Of a stretch of 64,000 bases of DNA, positions 41,282 to 50,180 are shown piece by piece. The stretch is taken from assembly GCF_001704275.1 (NCBI RefSeq), contig NZ_CP011533.1, forward strand, positions 1,860,001 through 1,924,000, read 5' to 3'. The notes under the pieces are model-generated. The model saw nothing but the letters and a program-made list of their open reading frames with translations, ran no database searches and was not told where the DNA came from. The number at the start of each line of letters is the position of its first letter. Within the stretch, counting starts at the first letter, position 1. The translations under genes were made by a program, and so were the position numbers. Source of the DNA: Streptomyces noursei ATCC 11455 (GTDB lineage: Bacteria; Actinomycetota; Actinomycetes; Streptomycetales; Streptomycetaceae).

Positions 41282-41974
41282 ATGAGCGACGTGATTGCTG
41301 ACGCCGTGCCCCTTCACCACGCGACGGCCCCCACGGCACCCCGACCGGTGGTCGGCGTCTCGCTGAAGCTGTACTTCGGCCTGGCACGGACCCGGGCCTG
41401 GCTCACCGAGGTGGCCGCCCTCGACGCGGTGCCGACCTCCCTCCCCCGCCCCGTCGACCTCTTCGTCCTGCCGTCCTTCCCGGCGCTGGCGGACGCCCGG
41501 GAGCTGCTGTCCGGCACCCGCATCGGCTGCGGCGCGCAGGACGTGCACTGGGCCGAACAGGGCGCGTGAACCGGCGAGGTGTGGGCCGGGAGGCTCGTCG
41601 AGACCGGCGCCCGCTACGTCGAGGTCGGGCACGCCGAGCGCCGCCGGCAGTTCGGCGAGACCGACGAGACGGTGGCGGCCCAGACCCGGGCGGCCCGCGG
41701 CGGCACCTTCCAGCAGTTCGGCTGCGCGCCCGATCAGGAGACCGCGCGGTTCTCGCCGTTCCGGATCTACCACGACGAGCTCCGGATCGTGGGCAGCATG
41801 GCCATCCTGCACGGCTTCGGGCGCGCGGTGGAACTGCTGGGCAAGGGCGTCGTCGACGCCGAGACCATGATCACGCACCGGTTCGGGCTCGACTCCTACG
41901 CCACCGCCCTGGAGACCTTCCGGCGGGGCACCGGCCGCAAGCTCCAGATCGTCCCGAGCGGGGCGGCGACATGA
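41282..41974 (+). pseudogene. triosephosphate isomerase/zinc-dehydrogenase chimera with an in-frame TGA
   Basis: The frame opens like a sugar-operon triosephosphate isomerase (VGVSLKLYFGLARTRAW, IGCGAQDVHWAEQGA), meets TGA at 41567-41569 where relatives have Tyr, and continues in the same frame (TGEVWAGRLVETGARYVEVG, HAERRRQFGETDE). After TDETVAAQTRAA it changes to the C-terminal 85 residues of a medium-chain dehydrogenase (FSPFRIYHDELRIVGSM, ITHRFGLDSYATALETFRRG). An internal deletion between neighbouring catabolic genes plus a nonsense mutation explains this. No product of either activity is expected. Confidence 0.85.
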
Positions 41975-42022
41975 CGGCCACGGTGCCCCGGCGGTAGCGG
42001 CGGTCGGCCGGCCCGGAGCCGG

Positions 42023-43063
42023 TCAGCCGCCCAGCGCGGCCAGTTCCGTGCCGGCCAGCAGGAACGCCCCGACGCCGAAGTCGGCGGTGCTGTCGTGGGT
42101 GACCGGCTGGCTCGACTCCGGCCGGTCGCCGACGTTCTGGACGTACCCCAGGAAGCCGTCGGGGTGCACGGCCGTGGTCGCCATCGCCGCCCAGGCGCGG
42201 GCGGCCGTCGGCAGGTAGTCGCCGCGCGGGACGACCCCGGAGCGGATCGCGGCGGCCATGGCGAAGGTGAAGAACGCGGTGCCGCTGGTCTCCGGGCCGG
42301 GCAGGTGGCCGGGGTCGGCGAGGTTGACGTTCCAGAAGCCGTCCGGTCGCTGGACGGTGCGCAGCGCGGCCAGTTGCGCGGCCAGGGTCCGGCGGTAGCC
42401 GGCCGTCGGCCCGAAGGTGTCCGGCAGCACCGCCAGCACCTTGGCGTGCGCGGCCGCCACCCAGCCGTTGCCGCGCGACCACAGCACCGGTCCGCCGTCC
42501 GGGGAGGTGATCCCGCCGGGCAGGAAGCGCTTGTCGCGGTACCAGAGTCCGCTGCCGGCGTCGCGCAGGCCGGGCCCGCCCTCGGCGTCCCGGGTGTGGC
42601 GGTAGAAGGCGTCCATCGCGTCCCAGTAGGAGCGGTCGGCGCGCAGCGCGCCGAGCCGGGCGAACGACGGCATCGCCATGTGCAGTGCGTCGTCCCACCA
42701 CCAGTCGTCGTGCCGTTGCGCCGCCCCGTCGGTCATCCGCCGCACGGACTCCTCGATGGCGGCCGATTTCGCCGGGTCGGGCGCGGGGTCCAGGGCGTAC
42801 AGGTCGAGGTGGACCTGGCCGGCGCACTGGTCGTCGGCGTGCCGGGTGGTGGGGCCGTTGTGCAGCCCGTACCCGTGGTGTTCGGCCCAGGCGCGGGTGT
42901 AGGCGAGGTAGCGGGGTTCGCGGGTGAGGCGGTGCAGGGCCATCAGCCCGCAGAAGAAGGTGGCGCGGGCCCACTGGTTGTCGCCGGGGTCGCGGTGCGC
43001 GCCGATCCAGTGGTCGGCGACCCGGCGCAGTACGGCGACGGTGCGGACGTGCCGGCGTTCCAT
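42023..43063 (-). CDS. GH105/GH88-type unsaturated glucuronyl/rhamnogalacturonyl hydrolase
   Basis: 346 residues from ATG 43063, chosen over GTG 43069 because GGAGGG then has correct spacing. The (alpha/alpha)6 barrel family is recognised from HADDQCAGQ, DDWWWDDALHMAMPSFARL, SRGNGWVAAA and ETSGTAFFTFA; the paired Asp residues are the hydration-type catalytic acids. No signal peptide, as usual, since these enzymes act on imported oligosaccharides. It probably belonged with the broken catabolic genes next door. Confidence 0.9.
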   Translation of the reverse strand: MERRHVRTVAVLRRVADHWIGAHRDPGDNQWARATFFCGLMALHRLTREPRYLAYTRAWAEHHGYGLHNGPTTRHADDQCAGQVHLDLYALDPAPDPAKSAAIEESVRRMTDGAAQRHDDWWWDDALHMAMPSFARLGALRADRSYWDAMDAFYRHTRDAEGGPGLRDAGSGLWYRDKRFLPGGITSPDGGPVLWSRGNGWVAAAHAKVLAVLPDTFGPTAGYRRTLAAQLAALRTVQRPDGFWNVNLADPGHLPGPETSGTAFFTFAMAAAIRSGVVPRGDYLPTAARAWAAMATTAVHPDGFLGYVQNVGDRPESSQPVTHDSTADFGVGAFLLAGTELAALGG

Positions 43064-43114
43064 GGACACCCCTCCGGGACGACAGCAGGGATATTCACGT
43101 ACACGAACTGCGTT

Positions 43115-43128
43115 CCCTCACGTGAGGG
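43115..43128. promoter_or_regulatory. perfect palindrome CCCTCACGTGAGGG upstream of GH105
   Basis: A 14-bp perfect palindrome with a central CACGTG, 52 bases before the GH105 start and 163 bases after the ligase stop. Operator for a sugar regulator, or a short hairpin; the position near a start favours an operator. Confidence 0.45.
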
Positions 43129-43291
43129 AGCGGGGGACATCGTGGCAGTCAACTCCCTGCTGCGGAAGGGGCGGAGGGGCACCGGACGGTCCACCGCACG
43201 GATCCGGAACGGCCCGCCGAGCGCGACCGGGTCTTCGCCCGCGCCGTCGAGGCCGCCCCGGGCCGGGCCGCGCCGGACGCGGCCGCGGGAG

Positions 43292-44854
43292 TCATATCCG
43301 GCGGCCGTGCCCCTCCCAGTACGGGTCCCGCAGCTGCCGCTTGAACAGCTTCCCCGACTCGTCCCGGGGCAGCCGACGCTCGAACACCACGGTCCGGGGC
43401 ACCTTGTACCTGGCGAGCCGTTCGGCGACATGGGCGCGGACCGCGGCGGCGGTGAGCCGCACCCCGGGGTCGGTCTCCAGGTGCGCGGCGAGGGCCTCGC
43501 CGAACTCCTCGTCGGGGATGCCGAACACCGCCGCGTCGTGCACCCCGTCCAGGGCGAGCAGGCAGCCCTCGATCTCCGCCGGGTAGATGTTGACACCGCC
43601 GGAGATCACCAGGTCGTTGCGGCGGTCGCTGAGGTAGAGGTAGCCGTCCTCGTCGAGGTGGCCGATGTCGCCGAGGGTGACGTATCCCGGCCGGCCCGGC
43701 GCCTCCATGGCGGCGCGTTTGCCCGGGTCGCCGAGGTAGCTGAAGCGCGGCCAGTTCTCGGCGGGCCGGACGTAGATCTCGCCCGTGGCGCCGGCCGGCA
43801 GCGGCGCGCCGTCGGGCCCGAGGACGGCGACCGCGCAGGTGCCCTGGGCGCGCCCGACGGTGCCGGGGTGGGACAGCCACTCCGCGCTGTCGCACCAGGT
43901 CACCGCGCCGGTCTCGCTGCCGCCGTAGTACTCGCGCAACACCGGTCCCAGCCAGTCGATCATGGCGTGTTTGATGTGCGGCGGGCAGGGCGCGGCGGCA
44001 TGCACCACCGAGCTGAGCGAGGACAGGTCGTAGCGCTCGCGGACGTCCTTGGGCAGCCGCAGCAGCCGGACGAACATGGTGGGGACCACCTGCGCCTGCT
44101 CGATGCGGTGCCGTTCGACCAGCCGCAGGAACTCCTCCGCGTCGAAGCGCGGCATCAGCGTGATGTCCAGGCCGGCCGCCAGCGCCAGCACCGCGTGCTG
44201 GCTGGGCGAGGCGTGGTAGAGCGGGGCGGGGATCAGGGTGCGGCCGCCCGGGGCGACCGCGAAGTACTCCAGGAAGCTCGTCACGGCCTCGGCGAGCCGG
44301 TCCGGGCCGACCGGTTCGCGCAGAACCCCCTTGGGCCGTCCGGTCGTTCCCGAGCTGTAGATGACGGTGGGCGGGCGGGCCTCGGCGGGCCGGGCCAGCG
44401 GCGGCCGGTCGGCCAGCCAGTCGTCGAGGACGGGGTACCGGCCGGTGACCGGTGGGGCGGTGGTGCCGCAGGCCGCCGCCACGCCGGGCGGCACGGCGAC
44501 CTCGACGACCCGCACCCCCTCGGGGAGGACGGCGGTCACCGCGTCCAGCAGGTCGGTGTGGGCGAAGACCACCGCGCTGCCGCTGTCGGTGAGCACATGG
44601 CGCAGGTCGTCCTGGCGGAAGTGCCAGTTGACGGGGACGGCGGCGGCGCCGAGCTGGGCGGCGGCGGTGGTGATCTCCAGATGGGCGGGCTCGTTGCGGA
44701 GCACCACGGCGACCCGGTCGCCGGGGGTGACTCCCCATGCGGCCAGGCCCGTTGCGATCCGTGCGGCGCGGTCGAGGAACTCCGGATAGCCGCGGGCCTG
44801 TCCGGCGCAGCGGATGGCGGGGGCGCCGGCGGCGGGCGGTGCGACGGATTCCAT
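43292..44854 (-). CDS. AMP-forming acyl-CoA synthetase
   Basis: 520 residues, ANL superfamily. The P-loop YSSGTTGRPKGV, the A5 motif YYGGSETG, A7/A8 GDIGHLDEDGYLYLSDRRN and the A10 lysine in ESGKLFKRQL are all intact, so both half-reactions should work. GGAGG lies four bases before the ATG. Substrate not predictable; relatives act on medium-chain, aromatic or bile-acid-type carboxylates. It is divergent from the TIGR03086 gene. Confidence 0.92.
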   Translation of the reverse strand: MESVAPPAAGAPAIRCAGQARGYPEFLDRAARIATGLAAWGVTPGDRVAVVLRNEPAHLEITTAAAQLGAAAVPVNWHFRQDDLRHVLTDSGSAVVFAHTDLLDAVTAVLPEGVRVVEVAVPPGVAAACGTTAPPVTGRYPVLDDWLADRPPLARPAEARPPTVIYSSGTTGRPKGVLREPVGPDRLAEAVTSFLEYFAVAPGGRTLIPAPLYHASPSQHAVLALAAGLDITLMPRFDAEEFLRLVERHRIEQAQVVPTMFVRLLRLPKDVRERYDLSSLSSVVHAAAPCPPHIKHAMIDWLGPVLREYYGGSETGAVTWCDSAEWLSHPGTVGRAQGTCAVAVLGPDGAPLPAGATGEIYVRPAENWPRFSYLGDPGKRAAMEAPGRPGYVTLGDIGHLDEDGYLYLSDRRNDLVISGGVNIYPAEIEGCLLALDGVHDAAVFGIPDEEFGEALAAHLETDPGVRLTAAAVRAHVAERLARYKVPRTVVFERRLPRDESGKLFKRQLRDPYWEGHGRRI

Positions 44855-45016
44855 GGTGCCTCCAGAGGGAGCGGCCAGGACCGGCGCACACCGGTCCGGC
44901 TCATTGAAGCGCCAACCGCCGGGCGACCACCAGAGCGCACCGCGCCATCCCTGTCGGGTGCTCCGATCGCCCCGCACAGGGGGCCGTCGCCGATGGCCGC
45001 TCCTATCCTCGGGACC

Positions 45017-45592
45017 ATGGGCAACAACGACATCCTGGGCACCCACGGCGAGGCGCTGAAGCTCTTCGGCGCCCGGGTCCACGCCGTCCGGGACGACCAG
45101 TGGGAGGCGCCCACGCCGTGCGCGGAATGGTCGGTGTTCGATCTGGTCAACCACCTGACCGCGGAGCAGCTGTGGGTGCCCCGCCTGGTCCGGGACGGGT
45201 CCCTGATCGCGGAGGTGGACGGGGACTTCGACGGCGACCAGCTCGGCGAGGATCCGGTCGGCGCCTGGGACCGGGCGTCGGCGGCGGCGATGGCGGCGTT
45301 CGCCGAGCCGGGCGCCCTGCACCGGTCGGTCCACCTCTCCTACGGCACCACGCCGGCCGACGCGTACTGCACGCAGCTGACGGCCGACGCCGTGGTGCAC
45401 ACCTGGGACCTGTCCCGGGCGATCGGCGCGGACGAACGGCTGCCGGAGCGCCTGGTGTCCGCGGCGCTGCGCGAGGTGGAGCCGTACGCCGACGTGCTGG
45501 AGGCGTCGGGGCTGTTCGCCGCGCCGGTGGAGCCCCCGGCGGACGCGGACGACCTGACCCGGTTGCTGTGCCTGCTCGGTCGCCGGCCCTGA
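45017..45592 (+). CDS. TIGR03086 family (mycothiol maleylpyruvate isomerase-like) protein
   Basis: 191 residues, DinB-like four-helix fold. TPCAEWSVFDLVNHLTAEQ and the late DAVVHTWDLSRAIGAD carry the His residues that bind a metal in this group. Mycothiol-dependent enzymes of this fold act on small electrophiles, but many TIGR03086 proteins have no known reaction. The gene stands alone with hairpin 45607-45641 after it. Confidence 0.88.
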   Translation: MGNNDILGTHGEALKLFGARVHAVRDDQWEAPTPCAEWSVFDLVNHLTAEQLWVPRLVRDGSLIAEVDGDFDGDQLGEDPVGAWDRASAAAMAAFAEPGALHRSVHLSYGTTPADAYCTQLTADAVVHTWDLSRAIGADERLPERLVSAALREVEPYADVLEASGLFAAPVEPPADADDLTRLLCLLGRRP

Positions 45593-45606
45593 GAGGCGGA
45601 GCAGGG

Positions 45607-45641
45607 GCCGGCCCCGCCCCCGCGGAGGGGTCGGGGCCGGC
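45607..45641. terminator. hairpin between TIGR03086 gene and small orphan gene
   Basis: GCCGGCCCCG (45607-45616) pairs with CGGGGCCGGC (45632-45641), extended by CCCC/GGGG with one bulge; between convergent stops. Confidence 0.7.
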
Positions 45642-45658
45642 GGACACCCGCGGTCGGG

Positions 45659-45829
45659 TCAGTCGATGCCGCGGACGATATGGGGTTCGACGGGGTCCTC
45701 CTCGCAGCCGGCCAGACGGACCGGAGCACAGCGGTCCCAGGCTTCGAGATTGCGGACTTCCTTGATACGCCCGGGGCGCTCGCCCTGCTTCAGGCGGGGC
45801 TGCTTGTGTTGAGCCTTGTGCAATGCCAC
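45659..45829 (-). CDS. small hypothetical protein with two cysteines
   Basis: 56 residues from GTG 45829, with AAGGAG six bases upstream; an ATG at 45844 without a ribosome site would add five. Codon use is good Streptomyces. The first half is Lys/Arg/Gln-rich (HKAQHKQPRLKQGERPGRIK), the second has WDRCAPVRLAGCEEDPVEPH, then IVRGID. Not recognised. The basic leader, Cys-x7-Cys segment and conserved-looking tail would fit a peptide precursor, but no modifying enzyme is adjacent. About 420 bases of quiet DNA lie upstream. Confidence 0.55.
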   Translation of the reverse strand: MALHKAQHKQPRLKQGERPGRIKEVRNLEAWDRCAPVRLAGCEEDPVEPHIVRGID

Positions 45830-46252
45830 CACGCACTCCTTCATCGAGGTATTGGTTCCGACGCGGTGGCGCCTTGTTCACAAACCGGGAGGTCGGCCAG
45901 GGTTTGTGGCGTTCCCGCGACGGGCCAATGGTGTTGGCGTCTCCCAGGAGGGTCGTCCGTCGTCCTCCAGAATATCGACGCGACTCGTCGTCCGCTCGGC
46001 ATTTTCCGGCGAAATCGGCACGTCTCGGGGCGGCGGGAATCCCGTCCGGCACCACCGCGGCCCCGGGGCGCCCCGAACACGTTGCGTCATTCACCCGGAC
46101 GGCCGTCAGCCCCTCTTCCGCGCCGCGTTCGCGGCGCCCCGGTTGCCGGGGTCGGGGGCCCGCGTAGCGTGGAAAGGTAGGGCGTATGCGCGAGGGCGCC
46201 CTCCCGCGTGCCGTGTCCCGGCGCCGGTGGCCGCGGTGCTACCCATGGGCGT
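45830..46252. other. divergent intergenic region, no gene
   Basis: Lower-GC gap between the small orphan gene and the lipase maturation factor. No supported coding frame. It should hold promoters in both directions; no clear operator was seen. Confidence 0.45.
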
Positions 46253-47677
46253 GTGGAATGGTTCTCGGATCCCGGCTCCTGGCTGGGGCGGCTGGTCTTC
46301 CAGCGTCTGCTGGCGGTGCTCTACCTGGTCGCGTTCGTCTCCGCGGCCGGACAGTTCCGGGCGCTGCTGGGGTCCCGGGGGATGTTGCCGATCCCGGACT
46401 TCACGGCGCGGGTGCCGTTCCGGCTGTCCCCGTCGGTCTTCCAGCTGTGCTACTCGGACCGCTTCTTCGCGGGCTGGGCCTGGAGCGGGGCGGCGCTGGC
46501 GGCGGCGGTCGCGGCCGGGGCGGCGGACGCGGTGCCGCTGTGGGCGGCGATGCCGATGTGGGCCGTGCTGTGGGCGATGTACCTGTCCATCGTCAACGTC
46601 GGGCAGACCTGGTACGGGTTCGGGTGGGAGACGCTGCTGCTGGAGGCGGGGGCGCTGGCGGTGTTCCTCGGCAACGCCGACACCGCTCCCCCGATGCTGA
46701 TCATGTGGCTGCTGCGGTGGCTGCTGTTCCGGGTGGAGTTCGGCGCCGGACTGATCAAGATGCGCGGGGACCGCTGCTGGCGCGATCTGACCTGCCTCTA
46801 CTACCACCACGAGACCCAGCCGATGCCGGGCCCGCTCAGCTGGTTCTTCCACCACCTGCCGAAGCCGTTGCACCGGGTCGAGACGGCCGCCAACCACGTC
46901 GCCCAACTCCTCCTGCCGATCCTGCTGTTCACCCCGCAGCCGGTGGCCGGGTGGGCGGCCCTCGGAATGGCCGCCACCCAGCTGTGGCTGGTGCTGTCCG
47001 GCAACTTCGCCTGGCTGAACTGGATCACCATCGCGCTCGCCCTGTCGGCCGCCGCCCCGCTGTGGGCCGGTCCCCCGGCGGCGCCGGGTGCCCCGCCGGT
47101 GTGGTTCGAGGCGGTGGTGGGCGCCGCCGCGGTCGGCGTCCTCGCGCTCAGCTACCGTCCGGCGCGCAACCTGGTCTCCCGGGGCCAGCTGATGAACACC
47201 TCCTACGAGCCGCTGCACCTGGTCAACTCCTACGGCGCGTTCGGCAGCATCACCCGGGTCCGCCGGGAGATCGTCGTCGAGGGCACCGAGGACGCGGTCT
47301 CCGGCCCCGGGACGACCTGGCACGCCTACGAGTTCCACGGCAAGCCCGGCGAACTGCGGCGTCTGCCACGCCAGTTCGCCCCCTTTCACCTGCGGTTGGA
47401 CTGGCTGATGTGGTTCGCGGCGCTGTCGCCGGCCTACGCCCGGGCGTGGTTCCTGCCGTTCGTGGCACGGCTGCTGGAGAACGACCGGGACACCCTGCGG
47501 CTGCTGCGTCGCAATCCGTTCCCCGATCTGCCGCCGGCCCGGGTGCGGGCCAGGGTCTTCCGCTACCGCTTCACGACCTGGCGGGAACTGCGGGAGAGCG
47601 GAGAGTGGTGGCACCGGACCGCGGAGCGGGAGTTCCTGCCGCCGGTGTCGCGGTCAGCTCTGTACGGAAGGCGATGA
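46253..47677 (+). CDS. lipase maturation factor family membrane protein
   Basis: 474 residues from GTG 46253. Seven to nine membrane helices in the first 300 residues and the conserved family blocks RVEFGAGLIKMRGDRCWRDL, YYHHETQPMPGPLSW and NSYGAFGSITRVR. The C-terminal soluble part (about 320-470) has EFHGKPGELRRLPRQFAPFH and RLDWLMWFAAL. In animals LMF1 helps lipases fold in the ER; the bacterial role is unknown. No ribosome site is evident. The last 107 bases overlap the convergent TPR gene. Confidence 0.88.
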   Translation: MEWFSDPGSWLGRLVFQRLLAVLYLVAFVSAAGQFRALLGSRGMLPIPDFTARVPFRLSPSVFQLCYSDRFFAGWAWSGAALAAAVAAGAADAVPLWAAMPMWAVLWAMYLSIVNVGQTWYGFGWETLLLEAGALAVFLGNADTAPPMLIMWLLRWLLFRVEFGAGLIKMRGDRCWRDLTCLYYHHETQPMPGPLSWFFHHLPKPLHRVETAANHVAQLLLPILLFTPQPVAGWAALGMAATQLWLVLSGNFAWLNWITIALALSAAAPLWAGPPAAPGAPPVWFEAVVGAAAVGVLALSYRPARNLVSRGQLMNTSYEPLHLVNSYGAFGSITRVRREIVVEGTEDAVSGPGTTWHAYEFHGKPGELRRLPRQFAPFHLRLDWLMWFAALSPAYARAWFLPFVARLLENDRDTLRLLRRNPFPDLPPARVRARVFRYRFTTWRELRESGEWWHRTAEREFLPPVSRSALYGRR

Positions 47678-48668
47678 CCATCTCGCGGGCGTGCCGCAGC
47701 CCGATCCGGGCGAAGTCCCGCTCCAGCACGTCGAGTTCGGCCAGGGTCCGGGCACGGTCGCGGCCCAGCCGGGCGCGGGACTTGGCCAGGCCCAGCCGGG
47801 AGAGCGCCTCGCCGCGCGGCTCCCCCATCGCGCGGAACTCGTGCAGCGCGCCGGTATAGGTGTCGCGGGCCTCGGCGTAGCGGCCGGCGCGGTAGAGGAC
47901 GTTTCCGCGCATCTTGTGGTTGTAGGCGAGCGCGCCGGCCAGGTCCATGGTGCGGCAGATGGCCTCCGCCTCGGACAGCAGGGCCAGCGCCCGGTCCGGC
48001 TCGCCGCGGACGGACAGCACGTCGGCCACCCCGCGCAGCGACCAGGCCCGGCCGCGGAAGTCGTCGGCCTCGTCGGCGATCCGGGCGGACTCCTCGAACA
48101 GTTCCAGGGCCTTGCGGTGTTCGCCGGTGTTGCGGTGCATCTGGGCGATGCCGGACATCGCCCAGACCATGTGCCGGGCCTCGCCGTGCGCCCTGGCCTG
48201 GTCCAGGAGTTGCTGGTGCAGCTCGGCGACCGCCGCGTAGTCGCCCTGGATGCGGCCGGTCTCGGCGAGGCCGGCGAGGGAGTAGCCGTGGGCCAGGCGG
48301 TCGCCGCCGGTCTCGGCCAGCGCCACCGCGTGGCCGAGCAGCCGCCGGGCCAGCGCCAGGGTGCCGCACTGGCGCGCCAGGGTGCCGCCGCTCCACAGTG
48401 CCCAGGCCATGGCGGCCGGGTCGCCGGCGGTGCGGGCGCTGCGGTAGGCGGCCCGCCAGGCGGCGCCCGCCGCGTCCGCCCGGCCCAGCCGCCGGTTGGC
48501 CTCGGCGACGGCCAGTTGGGCTCTGGACCGGGCGAGCGCGGTGTCCGCGTCGGCGAGTGTCCGGTGCGCCGTGGCCAGCACCTCTTCGTAGGAGGAGTTC
48601 ACGCTCAGCGCCGAGCCCAGTTCGCCCTGGTACTCCGGGGCGAATGCCTTGCCGTACATCAGATCCAT
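47571..48668 (-). CDS. tetratricopeptide repeat protein
   Basis: 365 residues made almost wholly of helical pairs with TPR spacing, e.g. ALARSRAQLAVAEANRRLG, AWALWSGGTLARQCG, GIAQMHRNTGEHRKALELFE and GNVLYRAGRYAEARDTYTGA. No effector or DNA-binding domain. Probably a scaffold or the sensor half of a regulatory pair. Its C-terminal 35 residues run into the LMF gene and are low-complexity. The start ATG follows GAGAGG. Confidence 0.85.
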   Translation of the reverse strand: MDLMYGKAFAPEYQGELGSALSVNSSYEEVLATAHRTLADADTALARSRAQLAVAEANRRLGRADAAGAAWRAAYRSARTAGDPAAMAWALWSGGTLARQCGTLALARRLLGHAVALAETGGDRLAHGYSLAGLAETGRIQGDYAAVAELHQQLLDQARAHGEARHMVWAMSGIAQMHRNTGEHRKALELFEESARIADEADDFRGRAWSLRGVADVLSVRGEPDRALALLSEAEAICRTMDLAGALAYNHKMRGNVLYRAGRYAEARDTYTGALHEFRAMGEPRGEALSRLGLAKSRARLGRDRARTLAELDVLERDFARIGLRHAREMVIAFRTELTATPAAGTPAPRSGATTLRSPAVPARS

Positions 48669-48915
48669 GGCCTCTCGATCATTCGTTTGCCGTGCTCACG
48701 AACGTACGAAAGGTGGGGGGTGCAGCGAATCCGTCCCCGTATGGGTTGTGTCGTACGACTGGAGTGCTACGCGTGGGGGTGCTGGTCATCATCGCGACGT
48801 ACGGGGTACTCGGGGTTCGGGGGGCCTGAGTGAACTGACTGGGCGTCAAAAGCGGTGCCCTTGCGGGGTGGTGGGGAGCCGGTCACCCTGACTGGCACCG
48901 GACCGGAGGTGTGGC

Positions 48916-50079
48916 ATGGGTGAGGCGGCAGGGGCGCGCGGCGGGATCGGGCGGCGGCGGTTCGTCGGGGCGATCGGGGCAGTTGCGACGGCGGGGGCGG
49001 CCGGGGTCGGCGCTCCGGCGTGGGCCGGGCAGCGGCGGCTGCGGCCGCTCTTCCTGGGGACGTACACCTCCAAGCCGGGGGGCGGCACCGGCATCGGGCT
49101 GGCCGGTTACGACCCGGCGACCGGGGAGCTCGCCGCCGGCGGCGAGCTCCCGGGGGTCGCCGATCCCTCCTACCTGGCGCTGGCGCCGGACGGCCGGACG
49201 CTCTACGCCGTCGACGAGCAGGAGGACGGCGCGGTGACGGCGATCGCGCTGCGCCGGGACGGCGGCGGGCCGGTGGTGCTCGGCACCCGGTCCACCGGCG
49301 GGGCCGGGCCGTGCCACCTGTCGGTGCACCCCGACGGACAGTGGCTGCTGAGCGCCAACTACCTCTCCGGGAGCGTGGCGGTGCACCCGATCGACCGGCG
49401 CAGTGGCGCGCTGGGGCCGCGCACGGACCTGGTCGTCCACGGCAGCCCGCCGCCCGGCCCCGGGCAGACCGGGCCGCACGCGCACCAGATCGTCACCGCG
49501 CCGGACGGCCGCCATGTGCTGGCCGTGGACCTCGGCAACGACACCGTCTACACCTACCGGCTCGACCCGCGGGCCGGGACGCTGACCCAGGTGGCGCACG
49601 CGGCGCTGCGGCCGGGCGCCGGGCCGCGCCATCTGACCTTCCACCCGTCGGGCCGCCACGCCTATCTGGCGAACGAGGTCGACAACACGGTGGTGGTCTG
49701 CGGCTACCACCCGCGCAGCGGGCGGCTGGTGCCCGGGGCGCCGCAGTCCACCGGGACCGGTCCGGGGATCAGCTATCCGGCGCAGATCCTGGTCACCGGC
49801 GACGGCCGGTTCGCCTTCCTGGCCAACCGCGGTGACAACAGCCTCACCCGGTACGCCGTGGAGGCGGGCGGGGCCCGGCTGCGGCTGTTGGACACGGTGC
49901 CGGTGGGCGGCGACTTCCCGCGGCAGATCGCGTTCTCGCCGGATCGGCGGTGGCTGTTCGCCGCGAACCAGAAGTCGGGGTCGGTGACGGTGTTCGCGGT
50001 GGAAGCCCGGAGCGGGGCGCTGGTGCGGGTGGGCGAGCCGTTCGCGGCGCCGATGGCGGTCTGCGTCCTGCCGCGCTGA
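48916..50079 (+). CDS. Tat-exported lactonase (7-bladed propeller)
   Basis: 387 residues. Tat signal RRRFVGAIGAVATAGAAG with cleavage near AWA. The mature part repeats strand patterns such as LALAPDGRTLYAVDE, LSVHPDGQWLLSANY and LTFHPSGRHAYLANE, as in the 6-phosphogluconolactonase/Pgl propeller family. An exported version would act on other lactones or cell-wall sugars. GGAGGTG precedes the ATG by about seven bases. Confidence 0.87.
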   Translation: MGEAAGARGGIGRRRFVGAIGAVATAGAAGVGAPAWAGQRRLRPLFLGTYTSKPGGGTGIGLAGYDPATGELAAGGELPGVADPSYLALAPDGRTLYAVDEQEDGAVTAIALRRDGGGPVVLGTRSTGGAGPCHLSVHPDGQWLLSANYLSGSVAVHPIDRRSGALGPRTDLVVHGSPPPGPGQTGPHAHQIVTAPDGRHVLAVDLGNDTVYTYRLDPRAGTLTQVAHAALRPGAGPRHLTFHPSGRHAYLANEVDNTVVVCGYHPRSGRLVPGAPQSTGTGPGISYPAQILVTGDGRFAFLANRGDNSLTRYAVEAGGARLRLLDTVPVGGDFPRQIAFSPDRRWLFAANQKSGSVTVFAVEARSGALVRVGEPFAAPMAVCVLPR

Positions 50080-50100
50080 CCGGCGCCGCGCTCCGGGCGG

Positions 50101-50127
50101 TCGGCGGGGTCGGCGGGGTCGGCGGGG
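50101..50127 (+). repeat. three tandem 9-base repeats
   Basis: TCGGCGGGG three times in a row in the gap between the lactonase and permease genes. Simple slippage repeat; no function evident. Confidence 0.7.
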
Positions 50128-50180
50128 TCGAAACACTGCGGCAACAGGCCCGCACGGTTGGCGCGTTAGCGTCGCGCCCC

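Noticed and set aside
41567..41569. TGA read as selenocysteine in the isomerase-like frame
   Set aside because: The family position is Tyr and not catalytic, and the downstream half is a different enzyme fused after a deletion; a pseudogene is the simpler explanation.
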